In this document: piece by piece, positions 31,187 through 32,543 of the stretch | Numbering within the stretch: the first letter of the stretch is position 1 | Layout: each line of letters begins with the position of its first letter | From: Micromonospora craterilacus | Lineage (GTDB): Bacteria > Actinomycetota > Actinomycetes > Mycobacteriales > Micromonosporaceae | Direction: 5' to 3' | Length of the DNA stretch: 32,543 nt | NCBI RefSeq assembly: GCF_003236315.1 | Contig: NZ_POTY01000047.1 | Span: 1 to 32,543 of the forward strand | Notes under the pieces: generated by a model | Seen by the model: the letters and a program-made list of their open reading frames with translations, nothing else | Database searches by the model: none | What the model was told of the DNA's origin: nothing | Made by a program: the position numbers and the translations under genes

Positions 31187-31861
31187 ATGCCGACACCGAT
31201 CGACGTGGTGCTGCCCTGCATCGACGAGGCCGCCGCGCTGCCCGGCGTCCTGCGGGCCCTGCCGCCCGGCTACCGGGCGATCGTGGTCGACAACGGCTCC
31301 CGGGACGGCTCTCCGGAGGTGGCCGCCCGACACGGCGCCCGGGTGGTGCGTGAGCCCCGACGAGGCTACGGCGCGGCGGTGCACACCGGCATCGAGGCCG
31401 CCGAGACGGACCTGGTCTGCGTACTCGACGCCGACGGCTCCTTCGACCCGGCGGCGCTGCCCGCCCTCGCCGACCCGGTGGCCACCGGCGTCGCCGAGCT
31501 CGCGGTCGGCCGCCGCCGCCCGATCCGTCCGGGAGCGTGGCCCTGGCACGCCCGGGCCGGCACCGCCCTGGTCGCCGCGCTCCTGCGGCAGCGGGGCGTG
31601 CCGCTGCGCGACATCAGTCCGATCCGGGTCGCGCACCGGCAGAGGTTGCTCGATCTCGGTGTCACCGACCGGGCCTTCGGCTACCCGCTGGAGCTGCTGA
31701 TCCGTGCCGCCGCCGCCGGTTGGCGGATCGTCGAGCTGGATGTGACCTACGCCCCGCGTGCCGCCGGCACCCGCTCCAAGGTGTCCGGCTCGGTACGCGG
31801 CACCCTTCGCGCCACCCGCGACTTCGCCACCGTGCTGCGCACCGTGGACGGTCGCCGGTGA
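31187..31861 (+). CDS. Glycosyltransferase family 2
   Basis: This 224-aa GT-A fold enzyme resembles dolichol/polyprenyl-phosphate sugar synthases. It has the donor site VVLPCIDEAAALPGVLRAL at the N-terminus, VVDNGSRDGS, and the metal-binding LDADGSFDP (near 79-87). A short C-terminal region with basic residues (GTRSKVSGSVRGTLRATRDF) is typical of the DPM1/GtrB group, but no C-terminal membrane helices are present. It probably makes a lipid-phosphate sugar or a similar activated product. The stop overlaps the start of the DUF2064 gene (GTGA). Confidence 0.9.
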   Translation: MPTPIDVVLPCIDEAAALPGVLRALPPGYRAIVVDNGSRDGSPEVAARHGARVVREPRRGYGAAVHTGIEAAETDLVCVLDADGSFDPAALPALADPVATGVAELAVGRRRPIRPGAWPWHARAGTALVAALLRQRGVPLRDISPIRVAHRQRLLDLGVTDRAFGYPLELLIRAAAAGWRIVELDVTYAPRAAGTRSKVSGSVRGTLRATRDFATVLRTVDGRR

Positions 31862-32543
31862 CCGTCCTGCTGGTGGTGGCCAAGGCCCCCGTGCCCGGGG
31901 CCGTGAAGACCCGGCTCTGCCCGCCCGCGACGCCGGAGCAGGCCGCCCGGATCGCCGCCGCGGCCCTGCACGACACGATGGCGACGGTCAGCGCCACCCC
32001 CGGTGTGACGCCGGTGCTCGCCCTGGCCGGCCGGCTCGGTGACGGCGCGGACGCCGCCGAGCTCGCCGCTGCTGCCGCGGGCTGGCTGGTGCTGCCCCAG
32101 CGCGGCGACGACCTGGGGTCCCGGCTCGCCCACGCCCACGCCGACGTGGCGCAGGCGTACCCGGGGCGGCCGGTGCTCCAGATCGGCATGGACACCCCGC
32201 AACTGACCGCCGCCCTGCTCGGCGCGGCGACCCGGCGGCTGGCGCGGGCCGAGGTGGTACTCGGCGGCGCCACCGACGGCGGTTGGTGGGCGTTGGGCCT
32301 GCGCGACCCCCGGCGGGCCGCCGTGCTGCGCGCGGTGCCGATGTCGACGCCGCGGACCGCCCGGCTGACCCGGGCGGTGTTCGCCGGGCAGGGCCTGCGC
32401 GCCGTGCCGCTGCCCCGGTTGCGGGACGTGGACGACTGGTCCGACGCCCTCGCGGTGGCCGAGGCCGTACCGGGCAGCCGGTTCGCCCGGGCGGTCGCCG
32501 CGGCCGAAGGCGTCCCGACCACGGAGTTCGCGGCGGCGGGGCG
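31858..32543 (+). CDS. DUF2064/TIGR04282-family GT-A-like protein (partial)
   Basis: The frame opens at GTG 31858, overlapping the GT2 stop, and runs to the window edge without a stop (about 228 codons). It begins VTVLLVVAKAPVPGAVKTRL, the hallmark opening of the DUF2064 family, whose fold resembles GT-A nucleotidyl/glycosyltransferases. IGMDTPQLTAALL and GGATDGGWWALGL follow, the usual metal- and substrate-side motifs. The family has been annotated as arsenosugar-related glycosyltransferase, but its function in actinomycetes is unproven. It pairs tightly with GT2 and probably acts in the same pathway. Confidence 0.9.
   Translation, partial: MTVLLVVAKAPVPGAVKTRLCPPATPEQAARIAAAALHDTMATVSATPGVTPVLALAGRLGDGADAAELAAAAAGWLVLPQRGDDLGSRLAHAHADVAQAYPGRPVLQIGMDTPQLTAALLGAATRRLARAEVVLGGATDGGWWALGLRDPRRAAVLRAVPMSTPRTARLTRAVFAGQGLRAVPLPRLRDVDDWSDALAVAEAVPGSRFARAVAAAEGVPTTEFAAAG

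Overview
The window is very GC-rich DNA with dense codon-biased genes, many 4-nt ATGA/GTGA start-stop overlaps, GTG starts and several LacI-family regulators. It looks like a filamentous actinomycete chromosome, most likely Micromonosporaceae (Micromonospora-like). That taxon is an inference from gene style and content. No rRNA, tRNA, insertion sequence, phage gene or CRISPR array was seen.

Region 1 (1-4152) is a polysaccharide-response block. It holds the first codons of a leftward gene, two convergent LacI-family regulators (279-1301 and 1307-2461) and a secreted protein joining a CBM2 cellulose-binding domain to a metzincin-like metallopeptidase domain (2644-3846). The upstream regions of both regulators and of the CBM2 gene carry the same operator (CGAAAAC-NN-TTTCG core). 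A CebR-box-like palindrome lies on the start codon of the partial gene. Region 2 (4153-7076) is a rightward cell-envelope operon: NodB-type deacetylase, MGDG-synthase-like glycosyltransferase and DMT-type membrane protein, with a 15-codon ORF bridging the last two.

Region 3 (7104-21458) is the main locus, a near-complete L-rhamnose catabolic regulon. A LacI-type regulator diverges from an ABC importer (ATPase, two permeases, lipoprotein), L-rhamnose mutarotase and L-rhamnose isomerase. A 73-aa LuxR-type HTH protein follows, then a second transcription unit: bifunctional rhamnulose-1-phosphate aldolase/dehydrogenase, rhamnulokinase and LutABC lactate oxidation. Both units have a perfect TGAAACGTTTCA operator just downstream of a good -35/-10 promoter. 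The genes can carry rhamnose through rhamnulose-1-P to DHAP plus lactaldehyde, lactate and finally pyruvate.

Region 4 (21532-24953) is an ABC-2 exporter divergent from a NarL-type two-component system, with a symmetric inverted repeat between two apparently leaderless promoters. Region 5 (25006-28398) holds an SRPBCC protein and a leftward operon of a five-TM cytochrome b/molybdopterin oxidoreductase of dual Sec/Tat type, a 4-TM protein and a zinc alcohol dehydrogenase. Region 6 (28552-32543) holds an NAD-dependent epimerase, a GT-C-like membrane protein, a family 2 glycosyltransferase and a DUF2064 protein that runs off the end; it looks like part of an uncharacterised glycoconjugate pathway.

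The most unusual observations are: two copies of a short repeat, each an in-frame mini-ORF exactly bridging two operon genes; a regulator leader whose Shine-Dalgarno sits in a perfect hairpin; a possible AUC start for the Mo-oxidoreductase; and the CBM2-metzincin with its shared operator network.
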